A stretch of 64,000 nucleotides of DNA from NCBI GenBank assembly GCA_022113835.1, contig JAILWY010000014.1, forward strand, positions 10,293,501 through 10,357,500. The letters are read 5' to 3'. The notes beneath the pieces are model-generated. The model did no database searches, had not been told where the DNA came from, and was given only the letters and a program-made list of their open reading frames with translations. Of this stretch, positions 38,207-49,965 are shown piece after piece. Source of the DNA: Atopsyche davidsoni (lineage: Eukaryota; Arthropoda; Insecta; Trichoptera; Hydrobiosidae). The number at the start of each line of letters is the position of its first letter. Within the stretch, counting starts at the first letter, position 1. A program made the position numbers and the translations under genes.

Positions 38207-41200
38207 TTACTGGGCATTAGAGGATGATGCTTCAGAATAACCTTTTCTTCTCTGGGCTATCCACTGATGAATCTTGGATCTCAGTTCATCATCAGGCTTC
38301 ACTTGATCCATACTCAAGGGTGAACGGTTAAAGGGGTCAGACTGGTCACTCAGAAGATGCCTGTAAACAATACAATATTAGATTTTAATATGTTTGTAAC
38401 TGCACCTCCAATGTCAGTAGACTGTCTTAGTAAACCAAATCTGACTTGATTTCATGAAATAAAATAAGACTAATTATGATAATTAAGGTTGAAAACAACA
38501 TACCTGGCAATGGTTGTTCTATCAACAGTGGTACGGGAGCTCGGCAAAATGACCGGGTCCATCATCAGGGTACTCATGATGGGGTCCAAGAACTCATCAG
38601 GTGCATCAGCCAAAGCAACCTCATCTTCCATTTGGCGACGAGCAAGTAAGGCAACTCTCTCGGCTACAGTCTGTAATGAACCAATGAGCTCACCTCCTCG
38701 AATACGCACTGAAAAATTTAAAATAGAAGTTATTTTAACAATTTACCACATATAAACTCTTTGCTTAAATAAATGAGTAAAAGTGATAATTATTGAGGCT
38801 TGAATTATTACTACTTTTGAAACTGACTATTCATTTGCAAACTCAACTTTTTACAAAGTCAATAATGCTTACCGAGTACATCTTCTGCAAGTTTGAAGAG
38901 TTGAGGGCTGTAGGATCGCCCATCTTGCGACACAGCCAAACAGAAGCCTTCGTTGTCTGACAAATGAACATAAATGCGACAGATGTTCAACACAGTTGCG
39001 CCAGGATCAAATTCAAACTCCTTAGAATCCTTAACCTAAAATAAAGCACACGTAACGTTAACTAACTATTAAATTAAAAGAAAATACAAGAATCTCCGTT
39101 TATACTAAGAAAAAATTGTAAAACTGATTGTCACTTAAGTTAATTTGACTTATGATACCTTGAGATTTTTCTGATTAGGTCCCACAAGATGTAGCAAGAA
39201 GTAGTTCAGCATAGAAGCCACACGGTCCACCATGGTGGGGTGACAGAAGACAGACTTGACATGCCCGGTGAGTCGCTCCAGAGCCTGTATGGTATCGCGA
39301 CCCAGAATGTTATCAAACCTCGCAATCATCCCAGTGTGATGGAGGCTAGAAATATTCTGATCCCTCTCCTGAGCTGGTAAGGAAGCCCACTCATTGTTCT
39401 CTCTATTTCAACAGAAGAAAGAACAGTCAAAACAAAAATTAATCCAATTATAATTCACAGTGTTCAATATCTTCTTACATTACATGACTTTCAATAATAA
39501 TTCTAGCTTACCTTGCAGCTTGCATTGTTCTTATTTGTGCCATATTGGTAAGTGCTTCGTCCAACAGAAAGACAGCATCATTCATTAAAAGATTTACAAA
39601 ACGCAGGAATATGGGCGGTGTTACTGCTTCCATGTTTGCTTCAGCTTCATCAGATAAACGTCTGCATCAGAAAATAATATTAAAAATATATTCAATATTG
39701 GTGGAATTAAAGAATACATATTTTTTTCTTTTAAATAAAAAAAGTATTGAAATCAAAACTTACTCAAAACATTTCCTATGTTCTTCAATCTTCCATAAGT
39801 AGTCCATAACCAAGTACATGGGTCTTCTGTAGTTAAATTTTTGCTCAAACTGAACACTCTGACCTGTCACTTCGATTCCGACAAAAACATCCAATAAGCT
39901 CGGAACAATCTACAATCATAATTCAGTTATGAAATCAAAATAAATATCGTATTGTATCTTTAAATTCAATAAAATAAAGTTATGCGTGATACCTGTAATC
40001 GGTGAGGATGATCTTTGAATAAGCTCTCTCGATAAAATGAGCCGATGCTGCTCACGGCTTGGTCATCATCTGGATGGTTTGGCAATAAGGCTTCAAGGCA
40101 CTCCGCTAATCTTGCTCTAAAAAGTCACATAAAATAGGGATAAATACAACAAAGAAGATATAGTATATACTTACTTAAATCATTATTAGTCATTAATTAA
40201 AACCTTACTGTAATGTCTTTAAATATGATTTAGATTGTAATAAAGTTACTTGTAAGATACAGTATGGCTTCAAAACTGTGTAATTGACATTAAACCCATT
40301 AGTTTGGACTATAAGCAACTGTAATAGTGAACAATATATATATATATATATGTATATATACCTTTGATGAGGATTTCTCATGCGTTCTGCAGAGCCCATG
40401 AAAACCAGTACAAAAGAAAGTGCTGGCTGAAGAAGGGAGATGGCTCTTTCCTCAAGCGAGACTGGACTAAAGCGGCGCAAGGTACTGATAAAACCGACAA
40501 TATTCTCTACAACAAATTCAGGAACACATCTGAAAATAAAACAAAATGATATAAAAATGTAAATTGTTAGTAGAGGATATTTATTTTACGGCATTATGAT
40601 AGCAAGTTGAATTAAAGTATCAAAGTACTATTACCTTAAAGTGTCTGGTATGTCTCCTGAAAGAGGGAATTTCAATTCCAACATGGACATTGGTGCATAC
40701 GTCTCAGGAACAGTATAAGGTGGAAAACTATGGATAGCAACTTGGACGAGCCAATTGCAAGAGACAGCATGCAGATTGGCCAACAGAGACACAAACTGGG
40801 GCTCCAGTAAAATACATCTTAGAGTAACATATCTAAAATCGAGAGCATTTGTTGGTTTCATTTATTTAATGTGAAAACATAATTTGTTTAAATGATTAAA
40901 TAATATTAGAAATAAATGACACTCTGGGATACAATATGATTTTATTGTAATTTGTTAGTACAATCTTACTTGGTCATATCAAGCTGAATACGCTCCCGGA
41001 GAGCGTCTACCACTTCATTATTGACCGCAGCTGAAGCCTCTGCGAAGGCTCTTTGGGCACGGCTCAGATCCTGACTCAACTTAGAAAGTTTATCTACTGC
41101 AACACGATAGCCTAAAATCATAAAACAATACTTAAATATTTGTCAACTTCTGAATAGATATAAAATAAACAAATTGAATTTTTTAGCTAAAAGAAGTAAA

Positions 41201-43178
41201 GAAAATATTTCAATAAAACAAATATACTAACAACTAACAATAATGGGTATAGGAATACTCACTTAGATCCAATGCTTTATGGGCCATAAAGAATATCTCC
41301 GAGAGAAAATTGTAGGTATTTGCTGATGGTCTTGGAGGCGCAGCCGTTCCCTCGCTGACTTCTCGTGGTGGAACAATACATGTCTCCTCATTCAAGCCTT
41401 TCAAGTGCACATTTCTTTCGGTCGAAACTGCATTCTAAATTTTCATCAAAGCAATAACAAGATTATAAAATTATAGTTTAAATTATTTAAAAGCAACAAT
41501 AAATGTGCAATCAATTGAGTTATTACCTCTACAGCACAATATGTGGGATCTATCTTGAGAGATTTGGGATCGTTAAAAGTAGAACAGAAAGGCTGGCACA
41601 GCTTCAGGAGCACTGCACTCAAGTTCATCATGAAGCCGTCAGAAACACAAGTCAAAGAGGCTGCATTCATGTCAGATATCTAAAATTAATTTAATTATAG
41701 TTATAGTACACACATCAGAATGTAAAAATATTTTTTATAGAAATACAAGTGGTAACCTGTGAATTCCAAATTTTTCCTCTGTGTGCATTAGTATGAATGC
41801 ATCCTCCAAGCCATTTAAGAACACACAGTCTTATATCAGGAGTACATTTAAGTAGAGCAAGAAATAGTTTGTGTAAATCATTGACCAAATGTTCAGAAGC
41901 TGTCCATATACGGTTTCCCATCAGAGAGTTCTCTCCCTGAAAAATTTAATTTATTAGATACAATTTTAGTATTTAAAATAGTCGAGAATGATATTTTATA
42001 AAGAAAAATGTGAGCACCTGATCTAGGGGGCTCTCGAAATACTCATAGCGAGCATGTTGGAGCTTAGGAAGGGCTGATAAACTTAGTAATCCCCCGATTA
42101 ATGTTTCTTGGTAGCCTCTGCCAGTTTTTGTAGAAGTGGGGGGGATAAATTTCTCTACCAGCAAATGAGCCAGTGTGTCATTACCTGTAGCAAAAAAATA
42201 CATATATAACAGGAATACACATAAGTGATTGCAAAATACAAAAATAACAATTACTTACTTGTAAAGAATTGTAAGGCCGGAAAGATATACAAGTCCAGAG
42301 TGAGGAGGCTAGCTCTCGATACATCTTTCTGAATTTCTGTTAGAACACTCCTCATAACTGACTTTAGTTGCTCTGATGCATCCATATCAACTTAAAAGAA
42401 ATATATATATGTATATATACTATACCAAAATTTATAAATAAATTTCAAACTAATATTTCTCTAGATTATAGTATTAAGAAAATTTGATACCTTCAGCTAA
42501 CATTCCTTTCACTACATCTGTGAGAAACGAATGAAAATGAAAATCAAGCTCCTTGAATAATTCCACCAACTGTTGGCTTAAGTTTTGACCATCAAATAGT
42601 TCTGGCTGTCTCAATGCTGTGATAGCATTTCGTAAAATAAGTTCTCTCATCTTTGAAACCGCAATTTTTTCATACGGATCTTTAGAGCACACGTATGAAT
42701 GAAGATTCTGTTCTGCGTTGAAAAGGTAAATGAGTACTTTCTTCTGGATGACATATTCCCTGTGATTCTTATAATCTCTCGGGATAACATGGTTGCTCGG
42801 TTCTGGCAGCAGCAGTCTTTCAAATAGAGCTTGTTCTAAGATATCTAAATCTATTTCTGTTTTTGGTGCCTCTGAAGCTGCTAACTCATCCAAGTACACG
42901 AGATGGTTCGAGTCGTCTCTGATTTTGTTTGTAGAGGTGATGATGGCATTTGGATTCATCGTGAAACAAAAGACATTCTCAACCAGAATATTCACTTTGG
43001 AGATGTCGGATTTCGCCTTACCAGCCTGAGAGCCCATGTCGTTTGCATTCATTTCCACAAGTTTTTCAGGAGAAAACAGTGTATTTGAAGGTGTATCTAT
43101 GTCCATAGGTTGACTTATATCCGTTATAGGAGAAAGCAGACCAGAAAAAGGATTAGCACCACCATTGCCCTCAGCCAT
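38207..43178 (-). CDS. Ube4A: Ubiquitin conjugation factor E4 A (U-box ligase)
   Basis: Sixteen minus-strand exons join in frame to 1061 residues, close to the family's length: 43178-42491, 42390-42259, 42184-42018, 41936-41757, 41679-41527, 41434-41263, 41111-40970, 40832-40635, 40529-40362, 40116-39993, 39909-39764, 39661-39512, 39402-39159, 39035-38873, 38708-38504, 38360-38207. The large helical Ufd2-type core fills most of the protein. The C-terminal U-box (about 978-1051) reads [19 protein letters not shown], then [19 protein letters not shown] and ending [10 protein letters not shown]. It matches the E4 A rather than the E4 B paralogue ([19 protein letters not shown] type). The family elongates ubiquitin chains on pre-ubiquitinated substrates with an E2. 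The ATG follows an acceptor at 43190, so the leader is spliced. No odd residue was noticed. Confidence 0.97.
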
Positions 43179-43189
43179 TACAAGCACAC

Positions 43190-45891
43190 CTGGAATGTAA
43201 ATAAATCATGTTTTAGTCACAAAACGTTACACGATAATCAAAAACCGTTAATAATGTAAAGTTATGTAGGTAGGTAAGACTTGTACATTTTTGCGGATTT
43301 CTGTATATTATTATTTTCAATATTGTTCAGTGAAGATCCTCTTCGAAAACGAATTAAAGAAATCAAGATGTCTAAGCAAACAATATCACTACAAAACAGT
43401 CGAGACTTAACAAAGACATCTAGAAGGAGATTGTCATTGCATTTATACCTTGATATTTATATTACTAAACACATTTTTGAAAATACGTAAACTCAAATCT
43501 TGGCTGTCATCGACAATGACACATGAAAGTTCGTTTTTCTGTTGTTGGTACTAATTTTCGGTACACCTTTCTTTATATTGAAAAGCTCATTGACGATACA
43601 AAAAATACATCTAGTCAACCTTAGATGTCGCTAATAAAATATTTTCAACAAAATACTTAAAATAAAATAAAAGGCGTTATGCGTGCAATTTAACCAATCT
43701 AGATTAAAATCACTCCTTTAAAAATAAACCATTTATTTTCTTTAATTAAAATAGTACAATTTGACGGCTCCCTTTCAATGGGTTTCATTAACAACTCTAC
43801 TCACCAATAGGTTTTATTTTTTTCAATGAAGAACCAATGCTATCCAAAATGAGTAGCAAAACAACAGAAAAACAGTTTTATAAGGAGCTAATATAATTAT
43901 TTAAAAAATTGTGATTTTTAATATTTTTTTAAACTTCGATAGCTTCATTGAGTTTAGCCATTGAGTAACAAAATTCTTACGAATATCAGAAACAATACTT
44001 TACATTATATTGTGTGATTCTTTATGTCCATATTCATAATCGTTGAATGTAGTAAAGGTTGAATAAAATGAAATAGAAGCTGAGTTAGTTCTACTGACTA
44101 TCAATCTAAATATTTTTAATTAAGACTAAGATTTTCTAATATCTAAGATATGCTTACTTTTGTCAATAACAATTTCACTCTTGGTCGCTCAGCAGTAAAG
44201 AAATACAACTTGTATAAAATTTTATTAAAACAGATATTTAATTAACAAAATAATTAGTTTACGCCTATCCATAACATAGAAAATATACAAAGCAATAATC
44301 AAATAGACATTGTGAAAGCGATACATGTTATAAATTAATTCTCTTGATTAGCAAATATATCACTGAATATTGACTATTCGAAAATAAGTTAAATTAGCAC
44401 CAGCTGTTTGCATATTTCTAATTATTTACACATTCATATAATATGTGACTATTTTATAAGGATTTGGTACAAAGTCATGGGTAGTGCAAAATATTCTCAG
44501 AGGAAACAAAGCAATTCAAACAAACATCAATGAAAATCAATTACTCAGTACATTAAAAAAAAAGTTATAAATAAATGGTAAAAAGAATTGAGCTCTTTAT
44601 TACAAGCAATTGTTGTCACATGTACAAGTACTTTTTAGTAATAGTCAGTCTTACAGGGCATAAGATGGAATTATTTACTACGAATTCCTAAAACCTAGTG
44701 AAAATACTAATGTCGATTTCTATTTTGACCTATAAGCTATATTTTTTTATATAGAAAATTCAGCTTTTTTTGATTTTTCATAAAAACTGAAAAATGCTTG
44801 TCATTAGTCACAATTGTGTTATTTAGTTGAATAACATAAATTTTATTTGAATAAAAATTTTAAAAAAAACATGAATAAACAACAAATGTTTGCTGTATAA
44901 AATACAACACAATATCAATAATATTTTACAGATCATTGAATATCGGTGCTGATCTTTATCAGGATATGGCATTAGCTTTAATTACTGGCACATACTCTGT
45001 TTTTTAAACCTAAAGTTTTTAAATAAAGCACAAATATTTATAAATACAGACTGCTATTTTACATGATCCTATTTAATACAGTACCAATAAATAAAGTATG
45101 TAATAATGGACAGTGCTTCGTGTCAATTTTCCACATTATCTCTCACGAGCTGTTTCAATTTAATCTTAACTATATATTAAAAAATTCAACACAATCAAAA
45201 TAGCTGCCGCTGTGGCAAAGTCCCATATTTGTATAAAATTTTATCTACCCCAATGCAAATAAGGAGTCATACAATTCTGATTGAATATTATGTGGTAACT
45301 TGTATAAGCTCAATCAAGATCAAGTCTTAGTGGTAAATAAATAAAGCTGAGACAGTGGTCGCCGTCCATTTGATAAAATAATGCAAATATTTGTAAAATA
45401 ATAGTTTTATTTTTGTTTGCATCAATTTTCATATGATGGGGGAGTTTAAATAGTAACACATAGTAATAATTTGCTACGGTGAAAAGAAATGAACAAAGTA
45501 AAAATTTGATTAATATTTTTATTGGAACCAACAAAATATCTTTGTTCAGTTTACTGCTACAAAAGAATAAAAAATTATTTTATGTACAATTAGAGGGATG
45601 TACCTATCATTAAATCTTTATAATTTATAAATAAAAATAATCTTATTCAATTATTGAAAAATAGTATTTGTGATTATTTACATTTTCGTATAAAGAATAA
45701 ACTAGCAATATATACAAATACACATTTCAGACCGAGTTTATTGCTGCGACACGATAGTTTAAAATTTCTGAGGTTAGGTACAATGACATAATTATGATAC
45801 CAGTCATATCTACTTATCAATAGTATTAATCTAATTTCTATGCGATGTAAATGGAGATTAATCACACTCGGTTCAGTCTTAGCGACAAGTG
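43190..45891. other. Intergenic DNA with the UBE4A promoter
   Basis: A minus-strand acceptor (TTCCAG, ending at 43190) shows that UBE4A has a spliced leader whose first exon should lie within a few hundred bases upstream; it could not be fixed. From about 43.7 to 45.9 kb the DNA is AT-rich, and no exon, repeat family or RNA gene was recognised. Confidence 0.5.
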
Positions 45892-45897
45892 TTTATT
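45892..45897 (-). terminator. Candidate poly(A) signal of the CCCH zinc-finger gene
   Basis: AATAAA on the minus strand about 31 bp past the stop codon at 45928-45930. Further signals downstream are possible. Confidence 0.4.
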
Positions 45898-45927
45898 AAC
45901 ATCACTCGAGGTTTCAAATGGAAGAAG

Positions 45928-48900
45928 TCATCGACGGTCACCCTTCCAACTACCCCGCCGGTCACGGCCCCCGCCTCCTCTGCCCCCTCGTCCCCACCTC
46001 TCTCCGCCGCGCCCCCGGTACGGCTTGTTATAGTCATTCTTTTGGTTTCTATAAAAGTTGTCATCATAATTGTTGTCATTGCAGAAATCATTTCTGTTTC
46101 CTCCTGGCCCATTATTGTACATGCCATTATCAAAATTACCATTAAAATTGTTGTCTTGATTAAAATTATTTTGCATTCCGTTAAAGTTCCCATTATCGAA
46201 ATTATTATGGGGAATGTTGGGAGCAATACCGAGCAATCCAGGAGCTCCTCGTGGGTCCCCTCGGGGATCCCCTCGCATATCTCCCCTCGGATCTCCTCGT
46301 GGGTCTCCTCGTAGGTCTCCTCGTGGGTCTCCTCGTGGGTCTCCTCGTGGGTCTCCTCGGGGATCGCCTCGTGGCTCTCCTCGTGGATCTCCTCGCGGGT
46401 CCCCTCGCATATCTCCTCTTGGGTCTCCTCGTGGATCTCCTCTTGGATCTCCTCTTGAATCTCCTCTTAGATCTCCTCTTGGATCTCCTCTTGGATCTCC
46501 TCTTGGATCTCCTCGTGGATCACCTCGAGAATCCCCTCTTGAATCTCCAGATGAGAATCTAGGGTCAAAGTTTCCCATGGGCCCCATCATAGGCATATTG
46601 TTCATGGGTCCCATGTTATTACCACTCATATTCATGCCCATCAAACCCATATTATTATCCATCATTCCCATGTTACCACCTCCTTGGAACATATCAGAAT
46701 TTGGATTGAAATTCGGCATCATGTTTGAATTATCTAAAGGTTTAGTTTGAGAGAAGTCACCCTTTTCATCTAAAATAATTCCAAGATTATTGAATATCAT
46801 CATGAGCATATTATTTGATTTGATTTCTGCGAGATTAAAAATTTTCCCTGGAGAAGTATCTTGATGGAACTTCTTTAAATTTGAAGTGACTATCGCTAAT
46901 TGCTGATTTACTAGAATTTTTTGATTGGATGAAAGATCTTTATACCAGTTGGAAGTCTGTATTACTACTTGCAAGTCTAGGGGAGTTGATTTGGTAGTTC
47001 TACCTTCAGTGATATCTTTCGGTCTTTTACGAGGATCTGCTCTGATAGTCGGAGGCTTTGAAGACTTTTCAACAGTCTCACTGGGGTTCTCATCCTGAGA
47101 TAACCTAAATATTTTTCTTAACCTTGGATCTATGGTGGCTTGAGAGCGAGGAGTGATATTTTTAATGTCGGTATAATCTGGTCTCGGTATATCAATTGGA
47201 TGAATTTTGTAAGTTATTGGCAGGTGTGAGTTGATTGATCCATCAATTTCTGTAGCAGGCGTGTAGTTTGGAATTGCCTTGAAAGGAAGTCCAAGTCGCA
47301 GGTCAACATCTCCACTGCCTGGCGTTTGCCGCAGATCTGTATCTCCAAAAGTTGGCACTCTGAAGTCTAAATCTTTTGTAGGGCGTAAGTCAACGTCTGC
47401 TCTGTGTGGGCCATCCTTACTGCCGCCTTCTATGCAATCATATATAGACACAAATTCAGGTTTCGTTTTCTTGGTATTTTCACTTAGTAAAGATTTGTGT
47501 TCTGGTGACTTTCTTGAGATACTCCTGGGATCTCTAGATTTCACAGGCTCTTTTTTTATCGATCCGCTATCGCTATCTGTGGAATCAGTAGTGATTGTAC
47601 TTTTGATAGATGTAAGTAATTTGCTTACCTCAGCACTAATGTCAATTTTTGATAAATCTCCAAGATTTGGTATTATGGTTGTAGCTTCAACAACTGCTGG
47701 TAAGGGAGTATAACTTGCTTGGTAAGTATTATCATGAGAAGGTGATTTTATATTTGCATTATTTTTATCATTTCGTTCTTCATCACTAGAATACCATTTT
47801 TCATCAATTTGTAAATTATCTTCTTCATCATCCGTAGTTGGTCTTCGGGTCCTTTCTTCATTTTTCTTTTGAATTCGCATGTACATTTCTTGTTGTTTTA
47901 CAGGCAGAGAAGATAGACGGATATCGGTGTCTCCTTCTGCCAAAACCGAGTCTTCCTCATTCTGAACGAGCTTTACATTAGCCACAGTTGCATCTCTCAC
48001 ATACTTAAGAAGTCGATGATCAACATCAAGATTTGTATTTTTCGGCTCTGTTTCAGAAGTATACGCCGTCTCCTGAGAATCTTGCGTATCCATATTACTA
48101 TCTGACGTCCCCTCCTTATCAGTATAACTAAATTTCAAAGCATCTTTAGTATACTGATCAATATCTAAGGAACTTTTTTGTTTTGCAGAATCCGACCCGT
48201 AAGAACTTTCTTTTGAGATATTACTATTGTCGTTTAAAGAAAGCACAGAGTTAGGCTGAAATCTCATATCGACATCTTTGCCTGCGGCTTCAGGAGCACT
48301 TGGTGATAAAGAGATCTCAGGCAAGGCGGGAGATATTCTCATGTCTAAATCTTTATTTATAATATGATTAAACATTGGATTAGAATTGGAAGACTGACCG
48401 CTTTTTATTAATCCAAGCTTTTGAATACTCATCGTATTTAATTGAATTTCATTTATTTGATTCATAGTGAGACCGAGTTCATTCAGTTGAATAACGGTCA
48501 ATTGACTGAGCTGATTGAGATTTTCAATACCTAAATTCACGAGTTCAGAGATCTGCTTAGGTGTGAGCACTCCGGTTAAGTTTTGGACGCACAGTATTTG
48601 CTTGGCGGCTGTAGGATTATTGGGCGCTGATGAGTTTAGCGGGGAATTGGCACCGGATGCAGAATCACACCACCTAGATTGTCTCACTTTATTAGATATT
48701 TTGGATTTATCATGGGATTCCATAAAATTATTATGCATTTCATCGACTACTTGAGGTTTTTGGACATTCAATTCAAAAATGGAAGGTATTGACTTATCTT
48801 TGACCTCGAGCTTGGGAGAGGAATATTGCTGCATGAGCCTGTTTTGAGTGTTGGCCACCATCGTAGCTGCTCCATCCCGACTCATTCGAGGAAAATCTCC

Positions 48901-49965
48901 TAGAATTTCTTTAGGAGCAGATTCAATGTGCTTCAATAGTATCATCTTCAGGCTGTCACTCAAAGGCTTTCCGTGAGCAAATTTACAGTCATCCTTGTAG
49001 ACGCAAGTTAATCCAGTATGATAATATTTGCAGGGAAAATCAGAATGAAGGTATAGGCACTTATCTCTTTTGGCGCAACAGTCCATCAGATAAAACTTAC
49101 AAAGCTCCATCTTGCGTGGTGGTTGAGCATCATGGGAGAAAGTGCAGTCCTCTCCCTTGTAGCACTTTCCTTGCATGAAGAACAGACAAACTCCATCAGG
49201 CTCCTGCATAGGATGTGTATCCTGTCGTCTACGCTCGGGTCGGCCTCTGAGACGGTCAGGGCGCCGCTCTCTGCCACCTATGCCTCTACCCCGGTTGCCT
49301 CGGCCACGGTCTCGTCCATGACCTCGGTTGCCCTCATCACTACACTCCGAATTGTAGGACTCATAACCCTCTCCACTGTGGTACTGCTCGTAAGACTCAC
49401 CAGGAGCATGGGATCTCAAAACTGGAGAAGCTCCTCTGATGCACATCATTTCATTTTCATCCATTTCATCATCGCCTCCCATACGAACTTCATCGACTTT
49501 TTTTCTCTTTTTGAAGCTTTCTTTCATCCCTTGATCATGTTTCTTTCGTTTTTTATGCTTGCGCTTGATTTCAGGTACTTCTAATATCTCTTCATTGTCC
49601 ATAAGTCCAGAAAGAGAAGTATCCGGTCCTTTTTTAAGCGCAAGGCGAATAGCTTTCTCAATGTTTCCTGCGTAATCATCTTCACCAGGAGTAGGTAAGA
49701 TGAATGGTTTATTTCTTTCTTTATTACCTTTATGTTCCCTATCGCTTTTATGGTGATGTTCTTTTGATTTTTTCTTCTCTCGCTTGCTTTCGGGTTTGTG
49801 TGAATAGCTATCTAATAGCGGTTTACCCTTTGTTTCTTTGTGTAAAATATTTATTTGGGGTTCTTGTGATGTGGACAGCGTTTCATCTTCCGCCTGTTGT
49901 TCAGAGTCTGATTCAATTTCCCCATCCTCAAGGTCATCTATGTTAACATTATCTATATCTGCCAT
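45928..49965 (-). CDS. su(s): Suppressor of sable / ZC3H4-family CCCH zinc-finger protein
   Basis: A single uninterrupted frame of 1345 residues. The N-terminus holds an acidic DLEDGEIESDSE motif, then Lys-rich and Arg-Gly-rich stretches. Three CCCH fingers lie at about 260-278, 289-307 and 312-331, separated by RKMELCKFY and DFPCKYY linkers as in ZC3H4/6/8 and fly su(s). Further on come SSLPVKQQEMYMRIQKK and EKWYSSDEE, also conserved in ZC3H4, plus repeated DPRL motifs (LDPR, DVDLR types). The tail (about 1135-1238) is a tandem RGDPRG array, followed by Asn/Gly-rich and RGG segments. Family members bind RNA and, with Wdr82, terminate unproductive Pol II transcription in the nucleus. The leader is spliced (acceptor at 50068). 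The family assignment is firm; one-to-one orthology with su(s) is inferred. Confidence 0.93.
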   Translation of the reverse strand: MADIDNVNIDDLEDGEIESDSEQQAEDETLSTSQEPQINILHKETKGKPLLDSYSHKPESKREKKKSKEHHHKSDREHKGNKERNKPFILPTPGEDDYAGNIEKAIRLALKKGPDTSLSGLMDNEEILEVPEIKRKHKKRKKHDQGMKESFKKRKKVDEVRMGGDDEMDENEMMCIRGASPVLRSHAPGESYEQYHSGEGYESYNSECSDEGNRGHGRDRGRGNRGRGIGGRERRPDRLRGRPERRRQDTHPMQEPDGVCLFFMQGKCYKGEDCTFSHDAQPPRKMELCKFYLMDCCAKRDKCLYLHSDFPCKYYHTGLTCVYKDDCKFAHGKPLSDSLKMILLKHIESAPKEILGDFPRMSRDGAATMVANTQNRLMQQYSSPKLEVKDKSIPSIFELNVQKPQVVDEMHNNFMESHDKSKISNKVRQSRWCDSASGANSPLNSSAPNNPTAAKQILCVQNLTGVLTPKQISELVNLGIENLNQLSQLTVIQLNELGLTMNQINEIQLNTMSIQKLGLIKSGQSSNSNPMFNHIINKDLDMRISPALPEISLSPSAPEAAGKDVDMRFQPNSVLSLNDNSNISKESSYGSDSAKQKSSLDIDQYTKDALKFSYTDKEGTSDSNMDTQDSQETAYTSETEPKNTNLDVDHRLLKYVRDATVANVKLVQNEEDSVLAEGDTDIRLSSLPVKQQEMYMRIQKKNEERTRRPTTDDEEDNLQIDEKWYSSDEERNDKNNANIKSPSHDNTYQASYTPLPAVVEATTIIPNLGDLSKIDISAEVSKLLTSIKSTITTDSTDSDSGSIKKEPVKSRDPRSISRKSPEHKSLLSENTKKTKPEFVSIYDCIEGGSKDGPHRADVDLRPTKDLDFRVPTFGDTDLRQTPGSGDVDLRLGLPFKAIPNYTPATEIDGSINSHLPITYKIHPIDIPRPDYTDIKNITPRSQATIDPRLRKIFRLSQDENPSETVEKSSKPPTIRADPRKRPKDITEGRTTKSTPLDLQVVIQTSNWYKDLSSNQKILVNQQLAIVTSNLKKFHQDTSPGKIFNLAEIKSNNMLMMIFNNLGIILDEKGDFSQTKPLDNSNMMPNFNPNSDMFQGGGNMGMMDNNMGLMGMNMSGNNMGPMNNMPMMGPMGNFDPRFSSGDSRGDSRGDPRGDPRGDPRGDPRGDLRGDSRGDPRGDPRGDPRGDMRGDPRGDPRGEPRGDPRGDPRGDPRGDPRGDLRGDPRGDPRGDMRGDPRGDPRGAPGLLGIAPNIPHNNFDNGNFNGMQNNFNQDNNFNGNFDNGMYNNGPGGNRNDFCNDNNYDDNFYRNQKNDYNKPYRGRGGERWGRGGRGGGGRDRRGSWKGDRR
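46245..46560 (-). repeat. 15-bp-unit coding tandem repeat (RGDPRG array)
   Basis: About twenty units of 15 bp encode GD(P/S/L/M/E)RG pentapeptides in the CCCH protein. Units are similar but not identical: CCTCG versus CCTCT variants cluster at the two ends, pointing to local duplication. The opposite strand is also open through the array, which is an effect of the 15-bp period. Confidence 0.95.

Noticed and set aside
40331..40360. TA microsatellite in a UBE4A intron
   Set aside because: A simple short repeat common in this genome; not treated as a separate element.
46214..46750. Plus-strand ORFs rich in PRGSPRG or LLVGLLV opposite the CCCH gene
   Set aside because: Shadows of the 15-bp repeat on the coding minus strand; no independent evidence.
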